From: Portulaca oleracea
Lineage: Eukaryota > Streptophyta > Magnoliopsida > Caryophyllales > Portulacaceae
DNA: 64,000 bases
Assembly (NCBI GenBank): GCA_029582165.1
Contig: CM055877.1
Location: forward strand, 24,054,355 to 24,118,354
Direction of reading: 5' to 3'
In this document: positions 10,795-21,334 of the stretch, one piece after another
Layout: every line of letters starts with the position of its first letter
Numbering within the stretch: position 1 is the first letter of the stretch
Translations under genes and position numbers: made by a program
The notes under the pieces: generated by a model
The model's input: only the letters and a program-made list of their open reading frames with translations
Database searches by the model: none
Told to the model about the DNA's origin: nothing

Positions 10795-11010
10795 ATGGTG
10801 GTATAGTGGTATAGAAATTGGAGGGTTTTTCCTTACATTAAAGGCTCAAATCTTGGTCATAACAATTTCATTGATAACCATTTTGGAGCAAATAAAAAAT
10901 ATTGTAATTATTATTTTATCCTTATAATTTATCAATGGCAAGGGGTAAAATGAGCAAAGTGAAATTTGCGTATCATAAACCCCTTTGGCTTTATATATTA
11001 CATAGATACA
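10795..11010 (+). repeat. SINE-like repeat, copy 1 (A/B boxes)
   Basis: Starts near ATGGTGGTATAGTGGTATAG (A-box-like), then AGGCTCAAATCTTGGT (B-box-like), 'AAATAAAAAATATTGTAATT', 'AGGGGTAAAATG' and ends 'CCCCTTTGGCTTTATATATT' + ACATAGAT. The same sequence is present at 18885-19705, where it is split by another element. Identity over the 210 bases is high by eye. It resembles a tRNA-derived SINE head, but I see no poly-A or simple-repeat tail with duplicated target. Confidence 0.6.
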
Positions 11011-11063
11011 TAGATTTGTATACTAAATAAAATTCTGACATCTATGTTTTTCTCTCCATCTCT

Positions 11064-11340
11064 CACTAGTAGAATTTGTGCCAATAAGCGTCTGGAATTG
11101 GCGTCTGATATGGGTATAAAAAGATGCCAAAAGGGTTTTGGTGTCTGATTTAAACGGACGCCAAATCCTAGAACATTGTTTTAAAAAAGGCGTCTGTGTT
11201 TGGCGTCTGTTTAAATCAGACGCCAAAACCTTGGCTTCTGTAACAAACAGACGCCAAACACAGACGCTGTTATTACACTCAACGAGGTCTGTGTCAGACC
11301 AAAAATGGCGTCTGTTTGGGATTCAACAGACGCCATTTCT
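11064..11340. promoter_or_regulatory. CACTA left subterminal motif array
   Basis: About nine copies of a GGCGTCTG core in either orientation within 280 bp, several as paired inverted copies such as GGCGTCTGTTTAAATC followed by AGACGCC, and GGCGTCTGTTTGGG with CAGACGCC. In En/Spm such arrays are binding sites for the TNPA-type accessory protein. One further copy lies at about 12028. Confidence 0.85.
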
Positions 11341-11576
11341 GCTACTGTTTGGTTTACAGAAATTAAAAAACGTGAATTTCAATTTAATAATTACAATATA
11401 TAGTATATTTTGTGAGTTCTAATTTTAAAATAAAGCGTAATAATTAAATTTTTGTATTTGTAAGTAAATTGTTTAATAAGAATTGCGGAGACATTAATAA
11501 TGAAAAAAATACATTTTATATAATAATAAATGATATATATTTCCAATTCATGCATGTACAATTTCATATATACACA

Positions 11577-11588
11577 CCCATATATATA

Positions 11589-11645
<57 letters not shown>
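11577..11645. repeat. (TA)n microsatellite
   Basis: An almost pure TA run of about 65 bases inside the CACTA element, between the left subterminal array and the 3' end of the transposase gene. The neighbouring 11790-11900 stretch has tandem CTTCAATCTT words and no convincing gene. Confidence 0.95.
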
Positions 11646-11646
<1 letters not shown>

Positions 11647-12164
11647 TTTTATAGAATAACAACAAAATGGTAATGAATATATATTTGAACAAGTAAAAAA
11701 AATATATAATACAACTTTAATATTGTTGATTTTTACTAACTTAAAAGATACAAAAAAAATAAATAACTAAATTACAATTAAGATATATCTTCAATATTTT
11801 TCAATCTTGATTTTTAATTCTTCAATCTTCAATCTTGTATCTTCAATCTTCACTCTCCAATGTTCAATCTTCAATTGTAAAATTTTCAATTCTTCAATCT
11901 TGGATGGATTTGAGGTGTTGTGAAGGTTAGGGGAAATGAGAGAAGATGAGAGAAATGAAATGGAGATGGGAGGGAAAAAATTTGGAGGGAAATTTGATGG
12001 CTTTCGTTCATATAAGTAGGCAAAAAATGGCGTCTGTTTTGCCACCAATCAATTAGTTTCACTTGGCACACAATCAATTCGTTTCACTTATAAAATACAA
12101 TACATAATATGTGTTCATTTAAAACACTTGTAACACAATCAAAATTCGAATACTATATTGTTAT

Positions 12165-15100
12165 TTAATAGTCATCGTTGTCTTCATCGTCCTCATCCAC
12201 TTCATCATCGTCACCATCATTATTTTCGTCATCCTCGATGTCTCCATCGTCTTCATTGGCTACATCGGACGTATTACCACCTACTATTAATTGGGCGTTG
12301 TCCATGTCCGCAACCTCATCAAACACCCCTTCAATAGCAAGTACTTGTGATACGGTACCGGTACCGTCATTGGTGTTGATCGGGACAACAGCTCTTGGTT
12401 GGTCATCTTGGATGGCCAACGGAAAGGGTGAACTGCTTGTACTGTGCATAAGATGGTTTGTTTGGAACCACAACCCACCAGTTAGCTTTATCTCGTATGT
12501 CTGTCGGGTAATTCATGAACAACACTTGGGTTGCGCACCCTACCAAGATGAATGGGTCGTACTTCCAGTACCGTCTGGCCTTGTGTAATTCAACAAACGG
12601 GCATAACCTTGGTGAACGTACACCTCGTACCGGGGTATTGTCAAACCAATCACATCTAAACAGTATGCTCTTCTTGTTGACAGGCCCAACATATTCCAGT
12701 GCGATGACTTCTTGGAGAACACCATAGAAGTCATCGACAAATCCACCGCCACCCGTGCCTTTGACACACACCCCCGCACTATACGAAGCCACTGAGTTAC
12801 TCCTTGCTTGGGTGTGAAATAAGAACCCATTGATTCGATAAGCACTCCACGTGGTCACTTTAGGGGAAGACATTCGGGCTAACTGATAAAGGTGTTTATG
12901 ACGCTCATCTTCGTAAAACCGAAAGGCTTCCCAATTTTCCTACATTTGGAGTAACCATTAGATGTTGAATGGTTTAAGTTTCGTTTAAATATGGTCAAAA
13001 TCGAAATTGTATAAATGATTGTTTTCCTCACAGATAGCTGATAAAACCATTGAGCGAACTCTGCTTCAATCATCTGATCCAATTGAGTGTCCGTAGTGTT
13101 CGGAAATGAAGTCAACTTGTAATTCTTAAACAAACTGCGTGGGATACAAGCTCATTAATTACACCTATAATACATATCAATTTAATGAAGTTGTTAGTGA
13201 GCATTGCTTACTCTAAGTAGTGGTTGACTTCTTTGCAGTTCAGTAGAATGTGAAGGTGTTGTGCTTTATACTCTTGATCGCTGAGCCACCTCATGTTTAC
13301 ACCTCCCACAGGGCTCCCGCTGTCCTTAAAAACCGACAATAACATAGGATCATCCCCATCGTCTTCGTTACGCATACTTGTTGATGTAGAAGACGATACA
13401 TTATCCGTCCCAAAGTATGTAGATGCGAATTGGGAAATCTCAAACATGAGGTACGCTTGAGCCATAGATCCTTCAGGGTGTGCCTTGCTCTTTATTTTTT
13501 TCTTCAACCACCCAAAATACCTCTCAAAGGGATACATCCAACGATATTGAACAGGACCACCAAAGAATGCCTCCTGAACCAGGTGAATGGGCAAGTGTTC
13601 CATTACGTTGAAGAAGCCGGGTGGAAATATGGTCTCCAGCTTGCATATTATTATGGGAATTTCTTTTTCAAGCCGAACTAAGTCACTGTGCTTCAATGTT
13701 GTGAAACACAGGCTCTTGAACCATTGGCTTAACTGAACGAGTGGCTCCAACACATCATCAGGAAGTGTCGGGAACGTAACAGGTAACAATGTCTGCATGA
13801 ACACATAACAGTCATGGCTTTTAAAGTTTTGAAACCTTTTACCTAATGCATCAACACAGTTCGCGAAGTTCGAAGCATAAGCGTCCGGCAAACGAAGCTA
13901 TTGCACCCAGTTACAAGCATCTGTTTCCTTATCCTCAGGAAGAACATATTTGGCTCTTGGCTGTAGGGGTTTACCGTTAGGACCGGGAAATAGATGGAGT
14001 TCCGGCCTGTCACATATGTCCGCCACGTCCCTCCTTGCATTTCCATCATCCTTCGTTTTTCCGTCCACCCCCATCACCGTGTTTACGATGTTGTCCACAA
14101 AGTTCTTCTCAATGAGCATCGCATCTAAGTTGTGTGGAACCATATGATCCTTCCAATAAGGCAACTCCCAAAAGATACTTTGTTTCTTCCAATTATGAGC
14201 ATTCTCTCTGAATCCCGGGACTACAAAGTCGTCATGGGTAGTCACCTTGGGGAAGTGCTTCACCTCCTCGTAGATTTCATAACCGTTTTTCCTACACGGT
14301 GGGGCAGTTTTATCTGGGCAAGTGTGCCCCTTTCGAAATGCCTTTCGATTTCTTCTCAAAGCTTGCCCCTTAGCAAGAAACTGTCGGTGACAGTCAAACC
14401 ACGAGGCTTTCCTCCCATGCTTCAGACGAATTGCTTTCAAACCATCTATGCAAACAGGACAAGACATGGCATCGTGCGTGCTCCACCCAGAAAGCATGCC
14501 AAGGGCCAGAAAATCATTCACCGTCCACATAAAAGATGCCCTCATGTTAAAATTTTGTCTTTTTGGAGATGTCGTATGTTTCAACACCAACCCATAAGCG
14601 TTGCAGCTCGTCCACCAAGGGTTGGAGGAAGACATCAATTTTATTTCCGAGGTTCTTTGGACCTGGAATAATACACGTGAGGAACATGTACGGTGTTGTC
14701 ATGCACAATTCAGGTAGCAAGTTGTAAGGAGTAACTACAACCGGCCATATCGAATAAGACCTCCCTGTCATGTTGAACGGGCTAAACCCATCCGCACACA
14801 GGCCCAGTCTTACATTTCGCGATTCCCCCGTAAAGTCGGGATGCACGATGTCGAACATTTTCCATGAGGCGCCGTCCGACGGATGGCAAAGTACACCTTC
14901 CTCGCGCTTGTTCTCCGCGTGCCATCTCATATGCCTGGCCGTATTCTTCGAGGCATACAGACGCTGCAACCTAGGCGTCAAGGGAAAGTAAAATATTTTC
15001 TTGTACGGGACGCCTTTCTTTGTCGTGGTTGACGATTTTTGTGGCTTATACCTAGGATGGCCACAAAATTTACATTCAGTGAGATGTGCGTCGTCCTTAT

Positions 15101-15818
15101 AGCAGATCATGCATCCACTAAGGCAACAATCAATTGTTTCATAGCTCATCCCCAACTTCATAACCTTCTTTTTCAACTCATCGTAGTTTCTAGGCACTAG
15201 GTTCGGTTTGGAACAACTCTCGCTCATCAGTTCCATGATATCGTTCATTGCCTGCTCCGACAAATTGTGCTTTGACTTCTGACTTATCAGCCTCACGGCA
15301 GTGGACAACTCAGTATGAGTCGCACACCCTTCCCACAGAGGCTGTTGAGCAGATTGAAGCATATCATAAAATTGTTGAGCTCCTGCATTAGGTGCCTCAT
15401 TCTCCATGATGAAATCATTCATCATCTCTTCCGTTCTATCGATGAACGGTGGCTGATTCGGTTCCTCGTTTGTCGGAGGACTACCTGCAAACGGTTCCCA
15501 ATCACCTTCCGCATCGTCACCACTGCCATCCTCATCATCATAGTCACCCCATTCTTCAGCATGGCTCGTCCAACACCAATATTGTTCCATAAACCCTCGC
15601 CGATACAAATGTTCTTTAACTTCATCAGGACTAAATCCGCTCTTATTTTTGCACTTCACACATGGGCACCGATACTTTCCAGTCCTCGGATACTCATACG
15701 AATTACTTTTTGCAAATTGATCAAACATAGCTACCCCAACAGCCCATTCAGCCCTGATAACCCTCCTACCCAGTTCAAACCTCTCGTACATCCAACGGCG
15801 ATGTAGGGGTCCGTCCAT
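12165..15818 (-). pseudogene. CACTA transposase, TNP2 family (DUF4218/DUF4216)
   Basis: Catalytic transposase of the CACTA element. From the ATG at 15818 there is an N-terminal zinc-binding-like segment (CPCVKCKN..), then 'LGLCADGFSPFNMTGRSYSIWPV', 'PGPKNLGNKIDVFLQPLVDEL', 'SGWSTHDAMSCPVCIDGLKA' and 'SWFDCHRQFL', the usual TNP2 core; then a DUF4218-like part (PPGFFNVMEHLPIHLVQEA, YPFERYFGWLK) and a DUF4216-like part (NGFLFHT). An acidic Asp/Glu tail ends at a TAA. I infer introns 13211-13135 (GTAAGC..GCAG) and 13031-12883 (GTGAGG..TCAG), both in phase. A 1-base insertion in an A-run near 14587, an in-frame TAG near 13900 and a frame change near 12440 break the product. Family length and order are otherwise complete. 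Confidence 0.9.
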
Positions 15819-15943
15819 AATGTACGTGAAATCTATTCATGAATTGAATTAATAATAAACATTATTCAATAACGTACTTGATTAAATATTATCAAAATCA
15901 TCCAAACTAAGAATTAATTAAGTTATGTCATCAGGCAAGAAAA

Positions 15944-16604
15944 TCCTGTTATTATCCAAGGAGAGTGTGTTTGTTAACTGTTAATCTATGGCTGAAAAAG
16001 ACTTTCATGAGTGGTAACGACTTCTCATTTATTTGTCTGGTTCCCAAAAAATAGTGTAAGCTCAGCAGTGCAATTGCGCAAGGTCTATATAGTGTTATGG
16101 GAGTTAGAAGCATCTCAGATTCGGTATAATGCAGTGTTTTTATTGTGCAGCCTGGTGGGCAGCAAGACAAGGCGGATCTGAAAGAAAAGCTAGTAGTGAA
16201 GGGTCTAATATAAATCGTGTTGGGCTTTCTTGCATGTAAGATTCTTAAGTCCATCAAAGCATTGACTTTGCTGCATCGTGCCTTACTTTGATGGACCTAT
16301 GAATCTTATATGCAAGAAAGCCCAACACGTTTTCTATTAGACCCTTCACTACTAGCTTCTCTTTCAGATCCGCCTTGTCTTGCTGCCCACCAGGCTGCAC
16401 AATATAGACACTGCATTGTACCGAATCTGAGGCGCTTCTAACTCCCAAAGCACTATACATAGACCTCTTGCAATTTCACTTCTGAGAATGCGCTATTTTC
16501 TGGGACCCAGACAAATAAAGGAGAGTCGACACGACTCATAAAATTCTTTCTCAGCCATAGATTATCAGGTCACAACACACACTCTCTTTGCACACTAACA
16601 GGAT
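15944..16604. repeat. Long inverted repeat (~300-bp arms) inside CACTA
   Basis: The left arm (to about 16258) and right arm (from about 16283) are reverse complements with few mismatches, separated by only ~25 bases. Matching blocks include AATCTATGGCTGA, GCAGCCTGGTGGGCAGCAAG, 'CGGATCTGAAAGA.AAGCTAG', 'GTTGGGCTTTCTTGCAT' and CTTTGATGGAC. Pairing reaches out to ATCCTGTTA at the outer ends. Neither arm has a convincing protein. A transcript across it would fold into a near-perfect dsRNA stem of a size that plants process to siRNAs. Confidence 0.9.
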
Positions 16605-16625
16605 CCAAACACTACCTCTTTTTAT

Positions 16626-16708
<83 letters not shown>

Positions 16709-16735
16709 GTATGTATGTATATATATATATACACA
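16626..16735. repeat. (AC)n(AT)n compound microsatellite
   Basis: Roughly 25 AC units pass into AT units with GTAT interruptions, immediately next to the right end of the hairpin. Confidence 0.95.
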
Positions 16736-16739
16736 ACTA

Positions 16740-18340
16740 ATTAAGATACTATAATTATAAATATACATTATCCTACGTACTACTCTACACTAACATCACA
16801 AATAACCTATTCACTACTTATGTAGCTAGCTACGTACAGCTAGTTATTGAGTACTTAAGTGAGTACGTAATTGGATGTACGTGACATAATTATTTACATA
16901 ATTTTTGTCTTCGTTTGGAGTTATAAGTAATTAAGTTAACAATTACGTTGGAATAGCAAAAAATTTCTGCTACCAACTTTAAAAGCTAACTCACTTACTA
17001 ATAACAACCAAAATCATCCAAATTCGATCAGAATATTATACCAACTTAATCCTCTATATACATACTAACATAACAATTGACTAATATACTTGTTCCATGA
17101 CGTAGTTTCAAATGATTTTGAAGCATATATACTAAACAACGTATCAAAAGTACTTGAGGATGATCATTTCCCAACTTTTCAATTTGTACGTTGATTGGCG
17201 TCAAACTACAATGAATTCCATGGAATAGGTATATACTTGGTCACATTATCCTAACCCGGCCCATACTAACTACCCTAACTCTTACTAATAACCCTAACCC
17301 TAAACAAACTATTCATAATTAATTACATACGTACGTACACTAAACAACTAACGAAATTAACAATTTTCAAAAATCATACCGGGACCGTCGTACTTATTTA
17401 CAAACTTAACAATAAATAATAGTTTATAATTTTTCACTACGTACGTACATATTAAATAATAGTTTATATAGTAATTTTTTTTATTCATGAATTTAATAAC
17501 TAAACAAATTAAATTGTAAATTCAAATTAAACATACAAATTAAACTAAATGTATTCATAATTGAAAATATAATACCTACACATGTTATTAACTAATATAT
17601 TAAATTGTCAATACAATTCCTAAAAAATCATCCTAAAATATAACATTTTTATACTCAATCGAAACTCATTATAATTTCCCACAAATTTATTAAGCCATAT
17701 AAATTAACATACAAAATTCGTATTACATATTAATATTTATCATAATGCTCAACTTAAACATATTTTAAATGCATTATTACATATATTTTTTTTGCAAAGT
17801 AAATATAATTATTCATATTTAAATTTACCACAAAACATAAGAAATTCAATATTTAAATTAACATACATGCAATTAATTAAATTCAACATACAAAACATAT
17901 TTTAAATGCATTATTACATGCAATTAATTAAACTAATATAAAACATACAAACAATATTTAAATTCAATAATTCCACATTACAAACACGATTTTCACACTT
18001 AAAATTCAAATTCAACATCCAAAATATATTAGAATTCATACAAATTCACTAAAACAACTCAATTTTTCAACTTATATCCAGTCAACTAAAATTAAACTCA
18101 ACAAACATACAAATATTCAAATTATTCGTTTTTTTCATATTTAATTTATTGTTCAATCACTTTTCATAATATTAATCATAATATAACAGATCTGAAACAA
18201 AAATAACTGATAAAATTACCTGATTTTTTGTTGAATTAGCGGCGTGCACCGAGCTTCTTCTTCCACTCTCTCTTGCTTCCTCTTCCTCTTCGTCGACGAA
18301 AATGGCAAATAACAACCCAACCCTATTTGTTTTTCCCGTT
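16740..18340. other. AT-rich non-coding part of CACTA
   Basis: No coding signal. Short repeated words TACGTACGTAC occur at 16800-16870 and 17325-17460. The last 120 bases (18222-18340) are pyrimidine-rich on the + strand; on the - strand they read as a plausible leader exon with a GTAATT donor, positioned as the first exon of the transposase gene. Confidence 0.5.
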
Positions 18341-18349
18341 TAAACCAAG

Positions 18350-18623
18350 TTCGGCGTCTGTTTTCAAGGCTGGCAGACGCCTATGGTCATGCACAGCAGC
18401 CGAGAACTGACACTACACAGATGCAATTTTTTTTTATTTAAAATAAAAAATGGGCGTCTGTTTCCCATAAAACAGACGCCGTTTTGAAAATGGAGTCTCT
18501 TTTATGGGAAACAGACGCCCATTTTGAATTTATCTTTTTTTTATTTTATTTCATTTGTTTAGCGTCTGATGTTTAGAGAGACGCCAATTTTTCAGACGTC
18601 TTTTGGTATGAATTCTATTAGTG
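18350..18623. promoter_or_regulatory. CACTA right subterminal motif array
   Basis: Seven or eight GGCGTCTG / CAGACGCC cores, again in inverted pairs (GGGCGTCTGTTTCCCATAAA followed by ACAGACGCC), then GCGTCTGATG and CAGACGTC before the terminal ATTCTATTAGTG. It mirrors the left array and probably includes the transposase promoter. Confidence 0.85.
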
Positions 18624-18884
18624 TCTCTATGATACACACATAAATGCATGATTTAATTTAAGGCCAATCAACATATTAAGTAGATTTTATGATTTTTCTC
18701 AGTTTAGTAAATGATAAAAAAAATTTATAAATGTATGATTTAATTTATTTACACCAATCAACATATTAACATATTAGGCATATTTTATGATTTTTCTTAT
18801 TTTTATAAAATAATATGAAGTAAACGACGACGGTTCCATTGTGAAAGATAGAAATAGAGAATATATATGAAAAATATGCTAACT

Positions 18885-19705
18885 AAAAATATGGTGGTTT
18901 AGTGGTATAGAATTTGGAGGAGTTAATTACATTTATCCTACCTGACTTATGTGGTAATAATTTTTGCACACCCGACATTTGAGAAATAATTTTCACCCTA
19001 CTTGACATTTAAGTGATCATAAATTTAAAGCCCCTCAGGTATGTTATAATTGATTTTCTATTGACTTTTCCGGTGAACTGTAAAAAAATAAATATGAAGT
19101 GACCTTTATACCCTTATTATTATTTCCTTTGACTTTCAATTAAATGTGAAATGACTTTGTACCCTTAGTATTAATTGTTATGGCATTTTAAAACTCAACC
19201 ACTCCACTGATTCCTCTCCCCGGCCCTCCCTCCTATACAGAAAATGAAAACATAACCCCTCCCAAACCGCCATGTCTGACTTCTACTCTCCAACATAGTC
19301 TTTTCCTTCTCAAATTAAAGGGCAACATCGTAATTTCACATAGTGACATATGGGTATTATTATATTTTCCATTTTCGATGACAAGTTACCGGATTCTAAC
19401 ACTAAAAATCACTTTCACAAAATATCAGGTAAGGTGAAAATTATTTCCCAAATGTCGAGTGTGCAAAAATTATTGCCGCATATGTCAGATAGGGTAAATG
19501 TAATTAACTCGAATTTGGAGGATGTTCCTTTGCATTTGAGGTTCAAATCTTGGTGGTAATAATTTCTTTGATAATTATGTTGGTGCAAATAAAAAATATT
19601 GTAATTACTATTATATCCCTATGATTTATCAATAGTGAGGGGTAAAATGGGCAATGTAAAATTGTGTACCATAAACCCCTTTGGCTTTATATATTACATA
19701 GATTA
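18885..19705 (+). repeat. SINE-like repeat, copy 2, split by a foldback element
   Basis: Same repeat as at 10795-11010 (ATGGTGGTTTAGTGGTATAG, GGTTCAAATCTTGGTGG, CCCCTTTGGCTTTATATATT) but interrupted after the A-box by a 591-bp element. Removing the insert and one target copy restores the order of copy 1, so this unit predates the insert. Confidence 0.7.
18920..19510. mobile_element. Foldback MITE with 10-bp TSD
   Basis: TIRs begin GAGTTAATTACATTTAYCCT and run about 90 bases (paired 'AATAATTTTTGCACACYCGACATTT' and 'AATAATTTTCACC' blocks). Direct flanks are identical: GAATTTGGAG at 18910-18919 and 19511-19520. The TSD length and long TIRs suggest a MULE-derived element. The centre (about 19030-19420) has no recognisable gene. 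Confidence 0.88.
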
Positions 19706-20035
19706 AAAGTTTAGTTTATAATTATTAAAAATAAAATAATAAACATTAATTAATAAATAATAATTAATAATGATTATAATAAGACTAATTAATAAATAGT
19801 AATTGATAATTAATAATAATTAATTATAAGTAATTAATTATAAATATTAATTAATGATTAAAAGTTTATAATTGATTGGGCCCTTCCTCGTACCTCCACT
19901 TGCGGGGATGCTTTGTTCGCCGGGTTTCCCTAAAAAAATATTGATAATTATTAAATTATGATTATTAATAGTAATTGTTGTCATAATAATAATAATAATA
20001 ATAACAATAATAATAATAACAACAACAACTTTGGT
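19706..20035. other. TAAT-rich spacer
   Basis: Simple TAATAATTAAT sequence with a short non-repetitive island at 19880-19930 (CCCTTCCTCGTACCTCCACT) and a trinucleotide AAT/AAC run at 19985-20028. No gene. Confidence 0.6.
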
Positions 20036-21209
20036 GGGTTTTTGCATATTGGACCCCGAACTTTAGGGGTATTTATTTTCTGAACCATAGGTTTTCAACA
20101 TTAATTTTTTAGACTCTAAAGTTTGTAGGATGAATAAAAAAGGAAAATTGGAAAAAAATAATCCAAACTTTGGGGGTATTGAAAAAAATAATTCGAACTT
20201 ACAACTTTGTTATGGATGAGATGAACTTTAACTTCTATTATTTTAAGTATCTATCACCTACTTAAACTCATCCAAAAAGTAACGTGTTGGTGGCGATATA
20301 ATAGATGGAAAATTTTGAACCATAGGTTTTCAACATTAATTTTTTAGACCCTAAAGTTTGTAGGATGATCGAATAAAAAAGAAAATTGGAAAAAAATAAT
20401 CCAAACTTTGGGGGTATTTGAAAAAAAATAATCTGAACTTACAACTTTGTTATGGATGAGCTAAACTTTAACTTCTATTATTTTTAGCATCCATAACCTA
20501 CTTAAACTCATCCAAAAAGTAATGTGTTGGTGGCGATATAATAGGTGGAACTTTTTGTAACTCAAAAAAAAGTTAAAAGTATGCTCAAAGTATAATATCG
20601 CCACCACCACGTCAATTTCGGACAAGTTTAAATAAGTGATGGATGCTAAAAATAATAGAGGTTAAAGTTCAACTCATTCTTAACAAAAGTGTAAGTTTGG
20701 ATTATTTTTTTTCAATAGCCTCAAAGTTTGGATTATTTTTTTCCAATTTCCCAATAAAAAATTACCTTAAATTTGTGGGCTGAAGAAAAATGTCTCTGTC
20801 TCATTCTTTTTTCTTCCCATGTTTGAATTTATCTTCCGATTGACGTCAAACTTCAGGACTATGGTTAAAACTGATATTGAAGTTATAATACACCTCTCAG
20901 CTTATTCATGTCAGGGCTACTTAGATCCCTAAGTACAAGCGCTTAAGTAACTCCAACATGAATAAGAGAGGTTTATTATAACTTTAATATCAATTTTAAC
21001 TTTAGGCTTGAAGTTTGACGCCAATCGGGAGAGAAATTCAAACATGGAAAGAAAAAGAAAAACAGGAAACGAGTTTTTTTTTTCCAGCCTACAAACTTTA
21101 GGGTCCTTTTTTCAACCTACAAACTTTAGGGTCCAAAAAATTAAAGTTGAAAATCAAGGGTTCAGAAAATAAATACCTCTAAAGTTCGGGGTCCAAAATG
21201 CAAAAAACC
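20036..21209. mobile_element. Large foldback element, GGACCCC TIR family, member A
   Basis: Left end GGGTTTTTGCATATTGGACC continuing CCGAACTTTAGGGGTATTTA; the right end, on the other strand, reads AGGTTTTTTGCATTTTGGAC continuing CCCGAACTTTAGAGGTATTT, and both pass into 'TTTTCAAC.TTAATTTTTTRGACCCTAAAGTTTGTAGG'. Inside are a ~235-bp tandem duplication (about 20085-20321 and 20322-20556), a partial inverted copy of the same unit, and a second palindrome (20818-21057). TIR similarity ties it to the elements at 21367 and 28586. I could not find a clean 9-bp target duplication here. Confidence 0.75.
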
Positions 21210-21334
21210 TTAGTTCCATTTCATTGCTCACCAAACACTCTTAATTTAGCTTTCTAATTTCATACCCAACCGCTTAGGATTCTAATTCCATACCCAATTC
21301 GTTCAACTTTTCTCTCCCAACATATATGTACATT

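Larger units (their letters stand above)
11064..18623 (-). mobile_element. CACTA (En/Spm) transposon, full length, 7.56 kb
   Basis: Both ends are visible: CACTAGTAGAATT at the left and, on the other strand, CACTAATAGAATT at the right, with a 3-bp target duplication TCT (11061-11063, 18624-18626). Subterminal arrays of GGCGTCTG / CAGACGCC lie at both ends. The transposase gene (TNP2 type) reads on the - strand but is broken. A Ser/Arg-rich leader around 18222-18340, ending ATCAG|GTAATT on the - strand, looks like a 5'-leader exon for it. A long hairpin lies upstream of the transposase start. With damaged transposase but intact ends, it could move only if another element supplies the enzyme. 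Confidence 0.93.

Noticed and set aside
9800..11010. tRNA genes, because of A- and B-box-like words
   Set aside because: No cloverleaf can be drawn around the boxes and no T-run terminator follows at the right distance.
11469..11654. Open frame ending in a Tyr-Ile repeat
   Set aside because: Translation of a (TA)n microsatellite.
12178..12588. Ser-rich + strand open frame of 136 residues
   Set aside because: It is the complement of the acidic Asp/Glu tail and DUF4216 region of the CACTA transposase; the Ser run is only the reverse reading of GAT/GAC/GAA codons.
15315..15806. 163-residue + strand open frame
   Set aside because: Antisense of the N-terminal part of the transposase, which is the frame with family motifs.
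16551..16736. Open frame with a Val-Cys repeat
   Set aside because: Translation of the (AC)n(AT)n run.
20036..21209. 9-bp target duplication for member A
   Set aside because: The flanks AACTTTGGT and TTAGTTCCA do not match in direct orientation, so I did not claim a TSD.
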